Below, piece by piece: positions 24,581-35,765 of a stretch of 64,000 nt of DNA. The DNA comes from Monodelphis domestica (taxonomy: Eukaryota > Chordata > Mammalia > Didelphimorphia > Didelphidae): NCBI RefSeq assembly GCF_027887165.1, contig NC_077232.1, forward strand, positions 5,672,410 to 5,736,409. Reading direction: 5' to 3'. Numbering within the stretch: the stretch's first letter is position 1; every line of letters begins with the position of its first letter. Under the pieces are notes generated by a model that was not told the origin of the DNA, ran no database searches, and worked only from the letters and a program-made list of their open reading frames with translations. The position numbers were made by a program, and so were the translations under genes.

Positions 24581-24584
24581 TTGA

Positions 24585-24740
24585 AATTGAAAATTTTTAA
24601 ACAATAGAATATTTTATTCCCCCCGTTGCATGTCAAAACAATTTTTAACTATAATTTTTTAAAGTTTTGAGTTCTAAATTCTCTGCCTCCCCTCCCCTCC
24701 CCCAGACAGTAACAGTCTGATAGAGACTTGGACATGGGTC
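24585..24740 (-). mobile_element. Non-LTR retrotransposon tail, antisense
   Basis: GTTTTGAGTTCTAAATTCTC followed by CTGCCTCCCCTCCCC and a CAGTCTGATAG-like stretch, the reverse of the tail seen at 112-236. Confidence 0.5.
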
Positions 24741-25390
24741 ATGCTGAGCTCACTGCCCACCACAGTGCCCTGCTTTCCCCTCTACAGTTTCTTCAGATCT
24801 CCCATTTGTTCAAATGGCTCCTAAGCCCCTCTTATGGAGAGAGCTCGGTCCTACCACACTCACCCCATCACTAAGAAACAAAATGCCCTCCAGACCAAGA
24901 CCCAGCTCAGCTTCCCTTCTGGGGGAGCCTTTCCTGGACGCCTGAGCTGCCAGTGCCTGCCGGGCCCCTCTGTGTAGCTGTTACCGCCTACAGTGGGTGC
25001 ACCTTGTCTCGCCTGCTCCCCACCAAGAGGTGAGACCCCTGGAGGGCAGGGATTTCTCTGCTTTGCTCCCCTCTCTCTGGCCCTCAGCACAGTGAGTCCC
25101 TGGCCTGTGGGGGCATATGATAATTGTTTGCTGTTTCATCCATTTCAAAGCCCCATGTTCCCTTCTTCCCAGCTTTCCTGTCTTGATCCAAATCACAGAC
25201 GTGGCCAGTCCTGGTATCGGTTTCCCTAAAAACTCCATCTCCTGACCAGCACTAAACGAACCTTCTTCCACAAAACCACCCTCCCTTCCTCCCCAAGGGG
25301 AAATTCCTTTCTCTAGCCTAAACTATTAAAACCTCCCCCTTACAGTTGTCTCTGGGCTCTCCACTCATCTAGGCCTGTGCCTCACACGAG
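24741..25390. other. Intergenic, no gene seen
   Basis: Unique sequence. 25010-25150 resembles an old LINE 3' end (GGAGGGCAGGGATTTCTCTG). Confidence 0.4.
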
Positions 25391-25392
25391 AG

Positions 25393-25516
25393 AGTAAAAG
25401 TCAAGAGACTTGCCCAGGGTCACACAGCTAGGAAGTGTCTGAGGCCAAATTTGAACCCAGGACCTCCCTTCTCTAGGGCTGGTTCCCTATCCACTGAGCC
25501 ACCTAGCTGCCCCTTA
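25393..25516 (-). mobile_element. CORE-SINE, antisense
   Basis: GACTTGCCCAGGGTCACACA, then TTTGAACCCAGGACCTCCC and GAGCCACCTAGCTGCCCC, the full head in reverse. Confidence 0.88.
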
Positions 25517-26279
25517 CATATACATTTTTGTTAAATGATGCTTTTTCTAGTATAGGGATGGTAGGAGATACCTTGGAATTTTATGTAAAAAACAAATTAA
25601 TTAAAAGAGTAAAACTAAAACTAAATTGATGGGCCCAAAGCTAAGAAAGCTGAGAGCAAACGGAGTCCCCAGGTGGCATAGGAACTAAAGTCCCAACTAC
25701 ATGGCCCTTGGAGAGGGCAGTTTGGGACAATGTTCCTCAAGAATTACAGACCCAGCTTCCTAGAGAGAGGAGGGGGTATTTAGACAGCACTGAATTCCAG
25801 AATCGAGCCTCTTGGAAAGAAAAGAAGCAAGCACTTGGTTCTAGAGTTGGCAGTGGTAGAATAGGAGTTCCTGGATCCAGTTTGCTAGAAAGAAAAGGTA
25901 TACCCACATGGATATGGAAAAGAACAAAGAATAGAGCTACAGTGGATAAATTAGTTAAATTATACAAGTCTGATATGTCACTGAAAACTTTAAACACAAG
26001 ATATTCTTTTAGAGAAGCCTCATAGCTTTAGAGTAGTATTGTAAGGATGAAGGATTATATAGCTCTCTAGAGGCAATTGGGAGTTTGGAGAATTAAGGGC
26101 TCTCTATATTGCTACTGTCTTTGAAGCTTCCTCGAACCCGCGAGAAGCCTCAAGGTAGGAAGATAGAGGAAGGATAGAAGTTCTGGATGCCACGAGGGGG
26201 ATGGCGGAGCCAAGTTAGAGATATGAGGTGGCAGGAATGAGTCAGAAATCCAGGCCTTATTAATTATCAAGGAGCCACA
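25517..26279. other. Intergenic, unclassified, no gene seen
   Basis: AT-rich with a 105-codon open frame (25708-26025) of no recognisable family. May be LTR-element internal sequence, which I cannot confirm. Confidence 0.35.
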
Positions 26280-26781
26280 GCAAAAACTCAGATCAGTGGA
26301 CTACTCAGAAGGCTTATACCTGTCCAGTGATCCAAATTTAATACCACACAGGTCGGAGACATGATAGAGAAAGGAAAGTGCCTGGCCGAAGGCCAGGTCC
26401 CAGGTGGGAGAGGTAGATCAGGAAAGGAATCAAAGATGGAGCTTGGCCTAGCAAGGACAGGCATCAGTGAGAGCTGAGATCCAAGTGAAAAAGAGAGGGA
26501 AGAGAGGCGGAGCTTGCTGTGGCCCGGTATTTAATCTTTTTGATATGCAAATATACACAATACATAGGGATGATCATCATTGGTTAATGACAAGGTATAG
26601 GTGTGGTTTCTCTTAGCCAGGTGAGCACAAAGAAACCTGTTTTCCCGCCTAACCTGGGGGAAGCTGGGGTCAAGGGTCAGAGGCTTTCCCGAGCATGCTC
26701 AAGACTGAGCATGCTCTCTTCTAAGCCACTCTGTACACACTAACTGTTCCCCTTGCCCATAGCTAGGGGTGGACTGCTACA
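26280..26781 (-). mobile_element. Probable LTR remnant
   Basis: On the minus strand it begins TGTAGCAGTCCACCCC and carries a TATA-like GATTAAATACCG near 26527-26538. It abuts antisense L1 sequence. The other end is not defined. Confidence 0.45.
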
Positions 26782-26784
26782 GTC

Positions 26785-27065
26785 TTTATACTATGATTTT
26801 AAAAAAATTTACATCAATATATATTAGTGATATTGGTCTATACTTTTCTTTTTCTGCTTTCTCTCTCCCTGTTTTAAATATTAGGATCACATTTGTCTTA
26901 TAGGAGCATGACATAGTGCTTTCTCTCTCAATTGTCTCAAAAATAGTATTGTAGTATAGGTATTATTTGATAAAATTCACCTGTAGGTCTCTATGGACCA
27001 GGAATGTTTCTCTTAAGTACTTGGGGATTGCCTTTTCCTCTGATAGTTGGGAATTACCAGCTTCA
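26785..27065 (-). mobile_element. L1 ORF2 remnant, antisense
   Basis: TTACATCAATATATATTAGT followed by GATATTGGTCTATACTTTTC is the antisense of the conserved L1 reverse transcriptase region. It continues to TAAAATTCACCTGTAGGTC. Confidence 0.7.
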
Positions 27066-27184
27066 AATGTAAGATTACTTTTCAGTGGAGGTCTAAACCC
27101 TTGGAGGATTGTGTAGGTCCTCTTTAAGGTGAATGATTCATTAGAAGACAGGGGAGTTTACCCCTTAGCAATCCTAACTTTGTT

Positions 27185-27430
27185 TTTCTTTCAGAAGGAG
27201 CCCAAACTACTATAAGTCTGGAGGACGGTACAGATCCCTGTGGGCCAATAAGATTCACTGGAGAGAGAAGGAGGGACCACTTTCATCTTTCTGAGCTGCT
27301 CTGGGTCTTTTGTAGGATTTTTATATTCTTTCTGGGGGGTTAAATAAAGATTGCTCCATCTCTGATACTGTTTGCTATGAACTTGCTTAAGAATTGGGGG
27401 CCCTTTTACTCATGTTATTAGAGCCTAACA
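27185..27430 (+). mobile_element. Possible LTR 3' part
   Basis: A GGTTAAATAAAGATTGCTCC polyadenylation-type region, followed by a GAATTGGGGGCCC stretch that could be the start of a primer-binding site. Family not resolved. Confidence 0.35.
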
Positions 27431-27799
27431 GAAGACATGCCCTAATATTGCCAGGAATAATCTAGGTGAGTCCTACCTGGAGGGAGCTTTCAGTGAGGAC
27501 ATAAGCCAAAGGGGGTCCTTGGTCCATGCAAAATCACAGCCTGAGCTTTTGGGACATAGCTATCAGAGCAGTCTCTTTCTTGGTTGGTCACAAATCTCCA
27601 TGGGGAGATTGTAGCATTCTGGGACCAGATGCAGTGAACTTTTCACTGGCCTTGGTTATTCTGATAATAAAATCCCAGTTAAAATGCTGGGAGCCATCAA
27701 ATCCACACTGTCTGACACAGTTGCAAGTGGAATCTGAGGGATTGAAAAGTGGCCCCCAGGAAGGATGGAACCATCCACTCAGACTGCCCCCCCCCCAGT

Positions 27800-27915
27800 T
27801 AACAAAAGTTAACTAGCTTGCCTAAGGTCACACAGCTAATATCCAAGGTTAGATTTGAATTCGGGTCTCCCAGTTCTAATCTTGGCACCTACTGTACTCC
27901 TCGCTGCCCAGCAAT
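27800..27915 (-). mobile_element. MIR-type fragment
   Basis: CTTGCCTAAGGTCACACAGC, then TTTGAATTCGGGTCTCCC. Confidence 0.7.
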
Positions 27916-28735
27916 GCAGGATGACAGAATGAGAGCAGAAGCAGGAAATTAATAGATGTGATGTAAATTATTAAAAATCCTGACAGGATCCCTGACATGG
28001 ATTGATTGAGAAACTAATCACATGGAGAAAACATGGTGAAATGGAGCCCTCTCTTCGGGGCAGAACGGTCTATACCTTGCCAGACACATGCACCGTGTCA
28101 GGGAGGGGGGTCTGCCTTTGGCTAAGGGAGGCATCCTCTTTCTTTTCCAGAAGTGGCTGGGATATCTATAAAGAGCAAAGAGAAAATGGTCTATTTGGAC
28201 CGAAGGAAAAGGGCCCTTTGTGGCTCATGCCTCGTGGAAGGAGCCAAGTGTTCTCCTCCCTCCCTCCCCCAGTGTTCTCCGTCCCTCGGGTGGATTGTCC
28301 TTCTTGGGGATTTGTGAGGATATTTTCTCATGAGGCTGCTGCCATCTGCAAGCTTAAGGGGAACAGATGTCGTCCCTAAGCTAGGCTGGGCTGGGCCAGA
28401 CTGGCAAGGCCATGGGAGCACAAGGGTTCATGGAGGGAGGCTGGCAAGGAGGACCCTGCGGAGAGTGGGTTCATGCCCACCCTCTGGTATAGGCCAGGCT
28501 AACTCCAGAAACTGCTCCTGAAAATGTGTGTGGCCAAACGAGATGTTACCCAGAAAGCTCTCAGCACAGTGCCAGGCACATAGTAGGTGCCTAATAAATG
28601 CACCTTTCTGTTCCTCCTCTTCCCAAGGGCAGAGCTCTGCACCGACAGTCAATCCTATGGAAGAAGGAAAAAGAATGAACTAACTCGGGACCTAGAGGAA
28701 CCAGACTCAGGATCTGTGGGCTAGAGGGGAGCTCA
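27916..28735. other. Intergenic, no gene seen
   Basis: 28555-28600 (CAGTGCCAGGCACATAGTAG) is an old LINE-type 3' end. The remainder is unrecognised. Confidence 0.4.
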
Positions 28736-28736
28736 C

Positions 28737-28918
28737 AGGGGGCAGTTGGGTGGTTCAGGGGATGGAGAGCCACACTTATAGAAGGAAGGTCTAGGGTTCA
28801 AATCTGGCCTCAGAGACTTCCTAGCTGGGGAGCCCTGGGTAAGTCATTTCATCCCATGGTTGCCTTGGAACCCTACACAGTATTGATTCTAAAATGGAAG
28901 GTCCGGCATTAAAAAAGA
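28737..28918 (+). mobile_element. Marsupial CORE-SINE
   Basis: Head GGGGGCAGTTGGGTGGTTCA, GGTTCAAATCTGGCCTCAG, and tail TATTGATTCTAAAATGGAAG. Confidence 0.88.
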
Positions 28919-28924
28919 AAAGAA

Positions 28925-29040
28925 AGGAAAACAAATATTAAGCTCCTGCAATGTGCCAGGCTCTGGGCTAAACCCTGGAGATATAAGGAAGCCAACATCC
29001 CTGCCCTCAGAAAGCTCCCAGTCCAATATGGTCTAATCCA
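28925..29040 (-). mobile_element. CR1/L3-like LINE 3' end
   Basis: AATGTGCCAGGCTCTGGGCT and CTGCCCTCAGAAAGCTCC, a fragment repeated at 29460-29620, 31120-31235, 34300-34400, 43385-43520, 49660-49850, 56370-56500 and 61000-61070. Orientation is inferred from the RT-coding copy at 46456-47200. Confidence 0.5.
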
Positions 29041-29267
29041 AGCATTCCCAGTGCCTTCAAGCCGTCCTCATGGGGCCCTCTGCTGTCCCGGAAGGCCCCC
29101 TCCTCCTCAGCATCCTTCATTAATGGCAGAGCCCAGAATGGTCTTCAAATGTCATGCCGCCATATTGAAGAAAGGACGAGACCAGTTCTGAGTCACTCTA
29201 GGGGAATAGATGGCCAAAGAGAGAAAGACTTGGCCTCTGTAGGCAGGACTCTGGTATATCTCCAAGG

Positions 29268-29430
29268 CAGCTGGAGAGCACAGAGCCTGGAGTCAGGATT
29301 ACCTGAGTTCAAATCCTGCCTCAGATACGAATGTATGACCTTGAACAAGTCACTTAATTTCTAACTGTTTCAGTTTCCTCATCTATAAAATGGGGATAAT
29401 AATAGCTCCAACCTCCTAGGTTGTGAGAAC
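29268..29430 (+). mobile_element. MIR/THER1-type SINE
   Basis: GAGTTCAAATCCTGCCTCAG, TTTCCTCATCTATAAAATGG, GGATAATAATAGCTCC. Confidence 0.78.
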
Positions 29431-29459
29431 TATTTATAGTTATGATTGCATTAGTGTTA

Positions 29460-29620
29460 GAGTGAATCCATCAGCAGGCATTTTTTTTTTTGGTATTTCC
29501 TATGTGCCTGCCCCTGTGCTAGGCTCCAGGGATACAAGGAAGGCAAATACAGTCTCTGCCCTCAAGGAGTTTGGGTTCAAATGGAAGGTTTGTCCAATCC
29601 ACCATGTATGGGATGGGATT
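29460..29620 (-). mobile_element. CR1/L3-like LINE 3' end
   Basis: TATGTGCCTGCCCCTGTGCT, then CTCTGCCCTCAAGGAGTTTG. Confidence 0.5.
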
Positions 29621-30597
29621 TGGGGGCAGTGTTGACCTTCTGTTAATGCCTCTGGGGCTTTGGCAAGAGAGCCCAGGAGCCCCCACCCCACCCCCGAATT
29701 TACACACAAGGAAACCGAGGCCCAGATGTGGCCTGCTCAGTCACATGGCCGGTAAATATCAGAGGGGCAGTCAGTCCCATGACTCTGTGCTGTCTTCCCA
29801 GGCCCGGTCTTCCTCTAAGCCGCAGCTTCCTGTCCTGTGAACTGAGCTGGTTGTGTGAGGATCCCAGGATCCCAGAGACCAGCCTCTGAATTTTACAGAT
29901 GAGGAAACTGAGTCCTGGGAGTCAAAGTGACTTGTATCAGGGACACGAGGAAGTGAGGGTCAGAGGCGGGGTGGGGTGGGGGGTTGAAGTTGGGTTGCTG
30001 GGCACTGCCCACTCTGGGATGTGGGGAGAGGAGGAGGCCGCCTGTCTGCTGCCAGCTGCCCCCTGGGCACCTCGTGAGATCAGCTGGTCGGATGTGGGCA
30101 CAGCCGGGGCATTCTGTGTTCCTGCTTCCTTGGGGCGGCTGAGAGGGAACAGATGGGAGTGAGGAGGGATCCTTTGGCCGGGAAACCCAGGGAGGAGCAC
30201 ACAGTCCCTGAGGCAGAGATGAGAACAAATACAGCTTAAGCAGCATCTTCCCTAAAAGGAAGGATCAGCCTGGCTCTGTGGCCTGCCCACTCTCAGGGAT
30301 CTGACAGTACTGAACGGAACAATTGCAGCTAATGCTTCCACCCAGCGCTTGGAGTTTCGCCAAGCCCTTGACAGATCTTGGCCCCTCTGAGCCTCCAGGT
30401 GGCCTAGGAGCACACAAACGGAGGCCAGGCAGAAGTGGCTGAGGCAGGATCTGAACCCAGGGCTCATCCCATTCCATTCCCATTCCCCACTCTGCAAACA
30501 TGTCTGCTCTGGACCAAAGAAAGAAACCCTCTGTGCATTTCTGGTCGCCGGTGTCTTCAGATGCTATGAGAGTTAAAATCTAAAAACGCCTTCAAAA
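29621..30597. other. Intergenic, no gene seen
   Basis: Short MIR-like pieces at 29700-29740 and 29890-29935 (ACAGATGAGGAAACTGAG). The rest is unique. Confidence 0.4.
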
Positions 30598-30775
30598 GGG
30601 CAGCCAGATGGCTCAAACAGAAGGTCCTGTTTTCAAATCTGACCCCAGACACTTCCTAGCTGTTTTGATCCTGGACAAGTCCCTTAGCCCCCATTGCCAA
30701 GCCCTTACTGATTTTCTGTCTTGGAAATAAATACACAATATTGATTCTAGTTTGGAAGGGAAGAGTTTAAAAGGG
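30598..30775 (+). mobile_element. Marsupial CORE-SINE
   Basis: GGGCAGCCAGATGGCTCAAA through TATTGATTCTAGTTTGGAAG. Confidence 0.85.
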
Positions 30776-30780
30776 AGGGG

Positions 30781-31050
30781 GGGCAGCTAGGTGGCATAGT
30801 GGATAGAGCACTGGGGCTGGAGTCAGAAAGATTAATCTTCATGAGTTCAAATCTGGCCTCAGTTACTAGCAGGGTGATTCTGGGCAAGTCACTTCACCCT
30901 CTTTGCCTCCATTTCCTCATCTGTAAAATGGGTTGGAGAAGGAAATGGCAAACCACTCCAGTGTTTCTGCCAAGAAAACCCCAAATGGGGTCCCAAAGTG
31001 GCAGACCTAAGAGCCCAGGAGGCCCACCTGAAATGACTGAACCACAACAA
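30781..31050 (+). mobile_element. CORE-SINE with RTE-type tail
   Basis: GGGCAGCTAGGTGGCATAGT, then GGAAATGGCAAACCACTCCA, AAGAAAACCCCAAATGGGGT and CTGAAATGACTGAA. The 3' end matches the RTE/BovB-type tail. Confidence 0.88.
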
Positions 31051-31119
31051 ACTCCTTTAAAAGGGCCAGAATTATGGCAGTTTCCTGCCAAGAAATGTCT
31101 CCCAATTTCATTCGATCAT

Positions 31120-31235
31120 CTATTCCTTTGAGAACCATTTACTGTCTACAGGTGCTTGGCACTGTGGAAGGCCACAAGGCACCAAACCACAAGAGGAAGA
31201 CTCCCTGCCCTCAAGGAGGTTCCATTCTATTGAGG
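31120..31235 (-). mobile_element. CR1/L3-like LINE 3' end
   Basis: GTGCTTGGCACTGTGGAAGG and CTGCCCTCAAGGAGGTTCC. Confidence 0.5.
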
Positions 31236-31478
31236 AGGCTAGATAGAGAGATAGACAGATTAAAGAGAGAGCAAGAGATGAATGGACAGACGGATGGATG
31301 GATGGGTGAATGGAGAGAGAGAGAGAGAGGCAGATGGATGGAAAGATAGAGACAGAACAGAGAGAGATGGATGAATATATAAAGATATATAGATAGAGAT
31401 AGACACGGATGAGAGAGAGAGACAGATGGATGGATGGATGGATGGATAGAGACAGACAGATTAGAGAGAGAGCAAGAG

Positions 31479-31511
<33 letters not shown>

Positions 31512-31742
31512 GAGAGAAGCAGAGAGAGACAGATGGATGGGGAGGTAGAGACAGACAGAGAGAGATGGATGGATGGATGAATGGATGGATGGAAGGATAG
31601 ATATAGACAGACACAGATGAGAAAGAGAGATGGATGGATGGAGATGGATAGACAGGCAGGCAGACCGACAGACAGGTAGGTGGATAGATACATAGATCAG
31701 TGGGAAGATAGAGAGAGAGAGGAGGGGTGGATAGGTGGGGGG
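31236..31742 (+). repeat. (GATG)n/(GATA)n/(GAGA)n microsatellite
   Basis: About 500 bp of mixed tetranucleotides, with GATGGATG blocks interleaved with AGAGAGAG and AGACAGA runs. Confidence 0.93.
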
Positions 31743-31778
31743 TGTGTGTGTACAAAATAAATACGAGCTAAGTCTGGG

Positions 31779-31818
31779 GAGGGGGTGGGGGCGGGGGCGG
31801 GGGCGGGGGCGGGGGCGG
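31779..31818 (+). repeat. (GGGGGC)n hexamer
   Basis: Five to six consecutive GGGGGC units, a strong G-quadruplex candidate. Confidence 0.85.
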
Positions 31819-32730
31819 TCCTCGCAGCGAGGGCACCAGAAAGGCCCATCTTGCCCGAGCTCAGCTTTCTTTGCAGGCCAGACTTGGGCGAGGTCGCCCG
31901 GAGTCATGTCTGGGTTCTGCCACTTTCTCTCCCGGCCTTGGGAAAGTCGCCGCCTCTCAGCTGGTCAGTCCCTCCACTGTAGGCCAAACTACAGGCATTC
32001 GTCATCCTGCAGGGCGCAGAGGGGAGAGCCCAGAACCGATTGTGGCCCAGAGCCGGCAGAGCTGGATTGAAGCGTCAGGCTGAGGACCGTCCGTGGTCCT
32101 GAAAGGTTGCCCGGCCTCCTTCCGCCTTCCTTCCTGCAGGTCTTGGGGCAGGCCGGGGTGTCCGGGGCTCTGTGCCAGGGCTCAGTCCGTGATCCCTGCC
32201 AGGGGGCCGGACTTGTTCCTGGAGCTCTACCCCGATCCCTGGGGCTCTGCAGCCCAGCCTGCGGGTGGCGGGGATTTGCTGACCTGCTTACCCTGAATTC
32301 TGCTGGAGAAGAGAATCCGCCGGACAGATGTGTGGGGGCTGATCTGGCCTCGTGCTTAGGGGCCGACAGCTGCAGCGGGGAGCAGGGGGTGCAGAAGAGG
32401 GAGAAGGGGAAGGGCCCCCCGAGAGAAGCGGGCTGCTGCGGGAGGGGGCAGCTTCCCATTCCCTGGACCGTCCTTTCCTCTCCAAGCTCCTCTCTTGCTA
32501 ACGGCCTCTCCGCTCCCGCTTGGCCTTCCCTCGGGAGCGCGGGGCAGCTTTGCTTTTGTCCCTGGGTCCCGGCACCCAGCTCCACGCCAAGCACATGGCA
32601 GGCCTTTGCTTGATGCATGCGCTGCCCCCTCCCTTGGGCTGGCTGCTGGCTTTGCTGAACTCTTGTGGTTTGGAGTTTTTCTGTTTTCAATACTTTGCCA
32701 CAGAGAATGGCTCTCTGAGGAGGGGAAGGA
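31819..32730. other. Intergenic GC-rich stretch, no gene seen
   Basis: Long frames on both strands (up to 300 codons on the minus strand over 31989-32891) but no protein family and low-complexity ends. A GA-rich tract fills 32715-32845. Confidence 0.4.
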
Positions 32731-32848
32731 AAAAGAAGAGCAGAGAGAAAAGGGAAGAGGGGAGGGAGAGGAGAGGGAGAAGAGAGGGAAAAGGAGAGGG
32801 GAGAAGAGAGGGGAGGGAAGAGGGGAGGGAGAGGAGAGGGAGAGTTTG
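32715..32848 (+). repeat. GA-rich low-complexity tract
   Basis: GGGAGAGGAGAGGG and AAGAGAGG blocks. Confidence 0.85.
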
Positions 32849-32907
32849 ATATTTGGGAATCATGGTGATATAAAAAGATTGATAAAGCCATTAAATAATA
32901 AATGTTT

Positions 32908-34174
32908 TAAAGAAGGAAACTATAAGTAAATTAGGTGAACACCAAATAGTATACATGTCAGACCTTTGGGAAGGGGAAAATTTTAAAACCAAGCAAGACT
33001 TAGAAAGAGCCACGAAATGCAAAATAAATAATTTTGACTACATCAAATTAAAAAGGTTTTGTACAAACAAAACTAATGTAACCAAACTCAGAAGGGAAGC
33101 AACAAATTGGGAAACAATCTTCATAACAAAAACCTCTGACAAAGGTCTAATTGCTCAAATTTACAAAGAGCTAAATCAATAAAAAATCAAGCCATTCTCC
33201 AATTGATAAATGGGCAAGGGACATGGATAGGCAGTTCTCAGATAAAGAAATCAAAACTATTAATAAGCAGATGAAAAAATGCTCTGAATCTCATAATCAG
33301 AGAGATTCAAATCAAAACAACTCTGAGGTATCCCCTCACACCTAGCAAATTGGCTAACAGGACAGCAAAGGAAAGTAATGAATGCTGGAGGGGATGCAGC
33401 AAAGTCCAGACACTAATGCATTGCTGGTGGAGTTGTGAATTGATCCAACCATTCTGGAGGGCAATTTGGAACTATGCCCAAAGGGCGACAAAAGTCTGCC
33501 TGCCCTTTGATCCAGCCATAGCACTGCTGGGTTTGTACCCCAAAGAGATAATGGGGAAAAAGACTTGTACAAGAATATTCATAGCTGCACTCTTTGTGGT
33601 GGCCAAAAATTGGAAAATGAGGGGATGCCCTTCAATTGGGGAATGACTGAACAAATTGTGGCATATGTTGGTGATGGAATACTGTTGTGCTCAAAGGAAT
33701 AATGAACTGGAGGGATTCCATGTGACCTGGAACAACCTCCAGGAAGTGATGCAGAGCGAGAGGAGCAGAACCAGGAGAACATTATACACAGAGACTGATA
33801 CATTGTGGTACAATTGAATGTAACGGACTTCTCCATTAGTGGCAATGCAGTGATCCTGAACAACTCAGAGGGATCTATGAGAAAGAACACTATCCACAAT
33901 CAGAGGAAAAACTGTGGGAGTAGAAACACCAAAGAAAAACAACTGCTTGATTGCATGGGTTGAGGGGGATACGATTGGGGATGTAGACTCTAAATGATCA
34001 TCCCAGTGCAAACATCAACAACATGAAAATAGGTTCTGATCAAGGACTCATGTAAAACCGAGTGGAATTGTGCATCGGCTATAGAAGGGGAGGGGAGGGA
34101 GGAATAGAAAATTATTTTTGTAATCAGGGAATAATGTTTGAAATTGACCAAATTAAAAAAAAAATTAAAAATAA
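32908..34174 (+). mobile_element. 5'-truncated L1, about 1.27 kb, with target-site duplication
   Basis: Begins inside ORF2. The translation MSDLWEGENFKTKQDLERAT, followed by NKTNVTKLRREATNWETIF, is the L1 ORF2 C-terminal region. It continues through the 3' UTR to an A-rich tail. A 16-bp duplication TAAATAATAAATGTTT lies at 32892-32907 and 34175-34190. Confidence 0.92.
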
Positions 34175-34194
34175 TAAATAATAAATGTTTATTG

Positions 34195-34960
34195 AATGAA
34201 TTAACTAACTGATGAAATATGAAAGCCTAATGCTAGGATTTGAACCCAGGTCCTGCCTTTCTCCAGGAATCTCTTCATTCCCTGATTTTGTACTCCTTTG
34301 TTAGCAGTCAAGAAGCCTTTATTAAGTATCTGCCAGCCTGAGGCTACAATAAGAGGCAAGACAGGCCCTGCCTTCAAGGAGCTTCAAGTCTAATAAGGGA
34401 GACAACATGCAAATACATAGGCGCAAACTCTATACAGGATGAATTGGAATAATTCCAGAGGGGCAGAGTAAAGCTGAGTGGGTTGAGGAAGGCTTCCTGG
34501 AGAAGGTGCAGTTTGAGCTGGGTCTGAAAAAAGCCAGAGAAGTCAATGGTCAGCGCTGCAGAGGGATTACATTCAAGACATGGGGGCAGCTAGAGAATAT
34601 GCCCAATGGGGAGATGGAGGGTCTTGTTGGAGGAATAGCCAAGAGGCCAGGGTTACTGGATTAAAGAATAAATGTAAGAGAGTGAGGTGTGAGGAGACTG
34701 GAAATGTGGGCAAGGGTCAGGTGAGGGAGGGCTTTGAATGCCAAGCAAAGGAGGCTATATTGGCTCCTAGAGGCCATAGGGAGCCCCTGGAGTTTATTGA
34801 GTGGGGGGTGGTGATGTGATCACACCTAAGCTTTAGGAAAATCACTTTGGAGAATGGACTGGCCTGGGGAGAGCCTTGGGGCAGGTGGACCCCCTGGAAA
34901 AGACTGGGCAGGAGGCAATGGGCCAGGGCAGTGTCAGAGGTAAGGAGGGGCTTTGTTGTC
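34195..34960 (-). mobile_element. CR1/L3-like LINE, 3' part, antisense
   Basis: The longest copy of this old LINE in the window. Its markers on the plus strand are CCTTTATTAAGTATCTGCCA, GAGACAACATGCAAATACAT, GAGGGCTTTGAATGCCAAGC and TTTAGGAAAATCACTTTGG. The element reads on the minus strand. Confidence 0.6.
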
Positions 34961-35224
34961 CTGATAACAAGTTTTCCTCTGGAGAGGATCGTGAAGGTCT
35001 TCTAGTCCAACCCTTTCATTTTCCAGAGGAGAAAACTAGAGCCCAGAGAGTGAAAGGAACTTGGTGGGTCCTGGAGCTGGCTAGGTGGCGGGTCTGGGCC
35101 CAGAAGCCAAACTCCAATTCTCCATCCTGACTCTACTAAAAATCTAGATTTGCGTTTCCAAAACTGACCTTATCTCTGTGGCTTCACTGGGCCCAACTCC
35201 ATGATGTGGCTGGAGCAAGGATGA

Positions 35225-35525
35225 TCATTTTCATTTTATAGATAGAGAAACTGAGGTTCAGAGAGACCTACATTGATGCCCCAGTGCAGGGGTTAGGGCT
35301 CAAAGATTAAAGAGAGAAGGAAGGGAATAAGAATGTATTTCACTCCTACCACATAGATCCTCACAGCAACCTTAGGAGGTAGGTACAGTTATTATCTCCA
35401 ATTTCCCTTTGAGGAAACTGAGACAAAAAGAGATTAAGCAATCTGCCGAAGGCCACATAACCAGTAAGTATCTACGGCAGGATTTGAGCTCAAGTCTTCC
35501 TGATTCCAGGCTCCACAACCTTGCT
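35225..35525 (-). mobile_element. MIR element(s)
   Basis: CATTTTATAGATAGAGAAAC near 35235, and a second, longer copy with CTTTGAGGAAACTGAGAC, AAGGCCACATAACCAGTAAG and GGATTTGAGCTCAAGTCTTC. Confidence 0.75.
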
Positions 35526-35619
35526 GCCTCTCTCCCTGGAGCCACCTGAGCTGTGGATCCAGGATCCCTAGACCAGCAGGGACCATCCTTATCACAATTT
35601 TAGATCTAGAGGATACCTT

Positions 35620-35765
35620 GGAGATCACAATCTTAACTTTACAATGAGAAGAAAATGATGAGCACAAGAGGAGAAAAGACTGGTCTACTAGTAAGTGCTT
35701 AAGGCAGGATTCAAACTTGGGGCTTCTTGAGTCTAGGTCTAGGACTCTCTCCACTGACAGTTACC
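35620..35765 (-). mobile_element. MIR-type fragment
   Basis: Decayed copy: GGCAGGATTCAAACTTGGGG and CTACTAGTAAGTGCTTAAGG. Confidence 0.55.

Noticed and set aside
24072-24584. 170-codon plus-strand frame in the intergenic region
   Set aside because: No recognisable domain, partly overlapping LINE-like text. Nothing supports expression.
31120-31755. Ser/Ile/His/Pro-rich frames resembling repetitive secreted proteins
   Set aside because: Antisense translation of the GATG/GAGA microsatellite.
31989-32891. 300-codon minus-strand frame
   Set aside because: GC-rich chance frame ending in a low-complexity Ser/Pro/Leu stretch from a GA-rich tract. No family, no exon structure and no CpG-island promoter.
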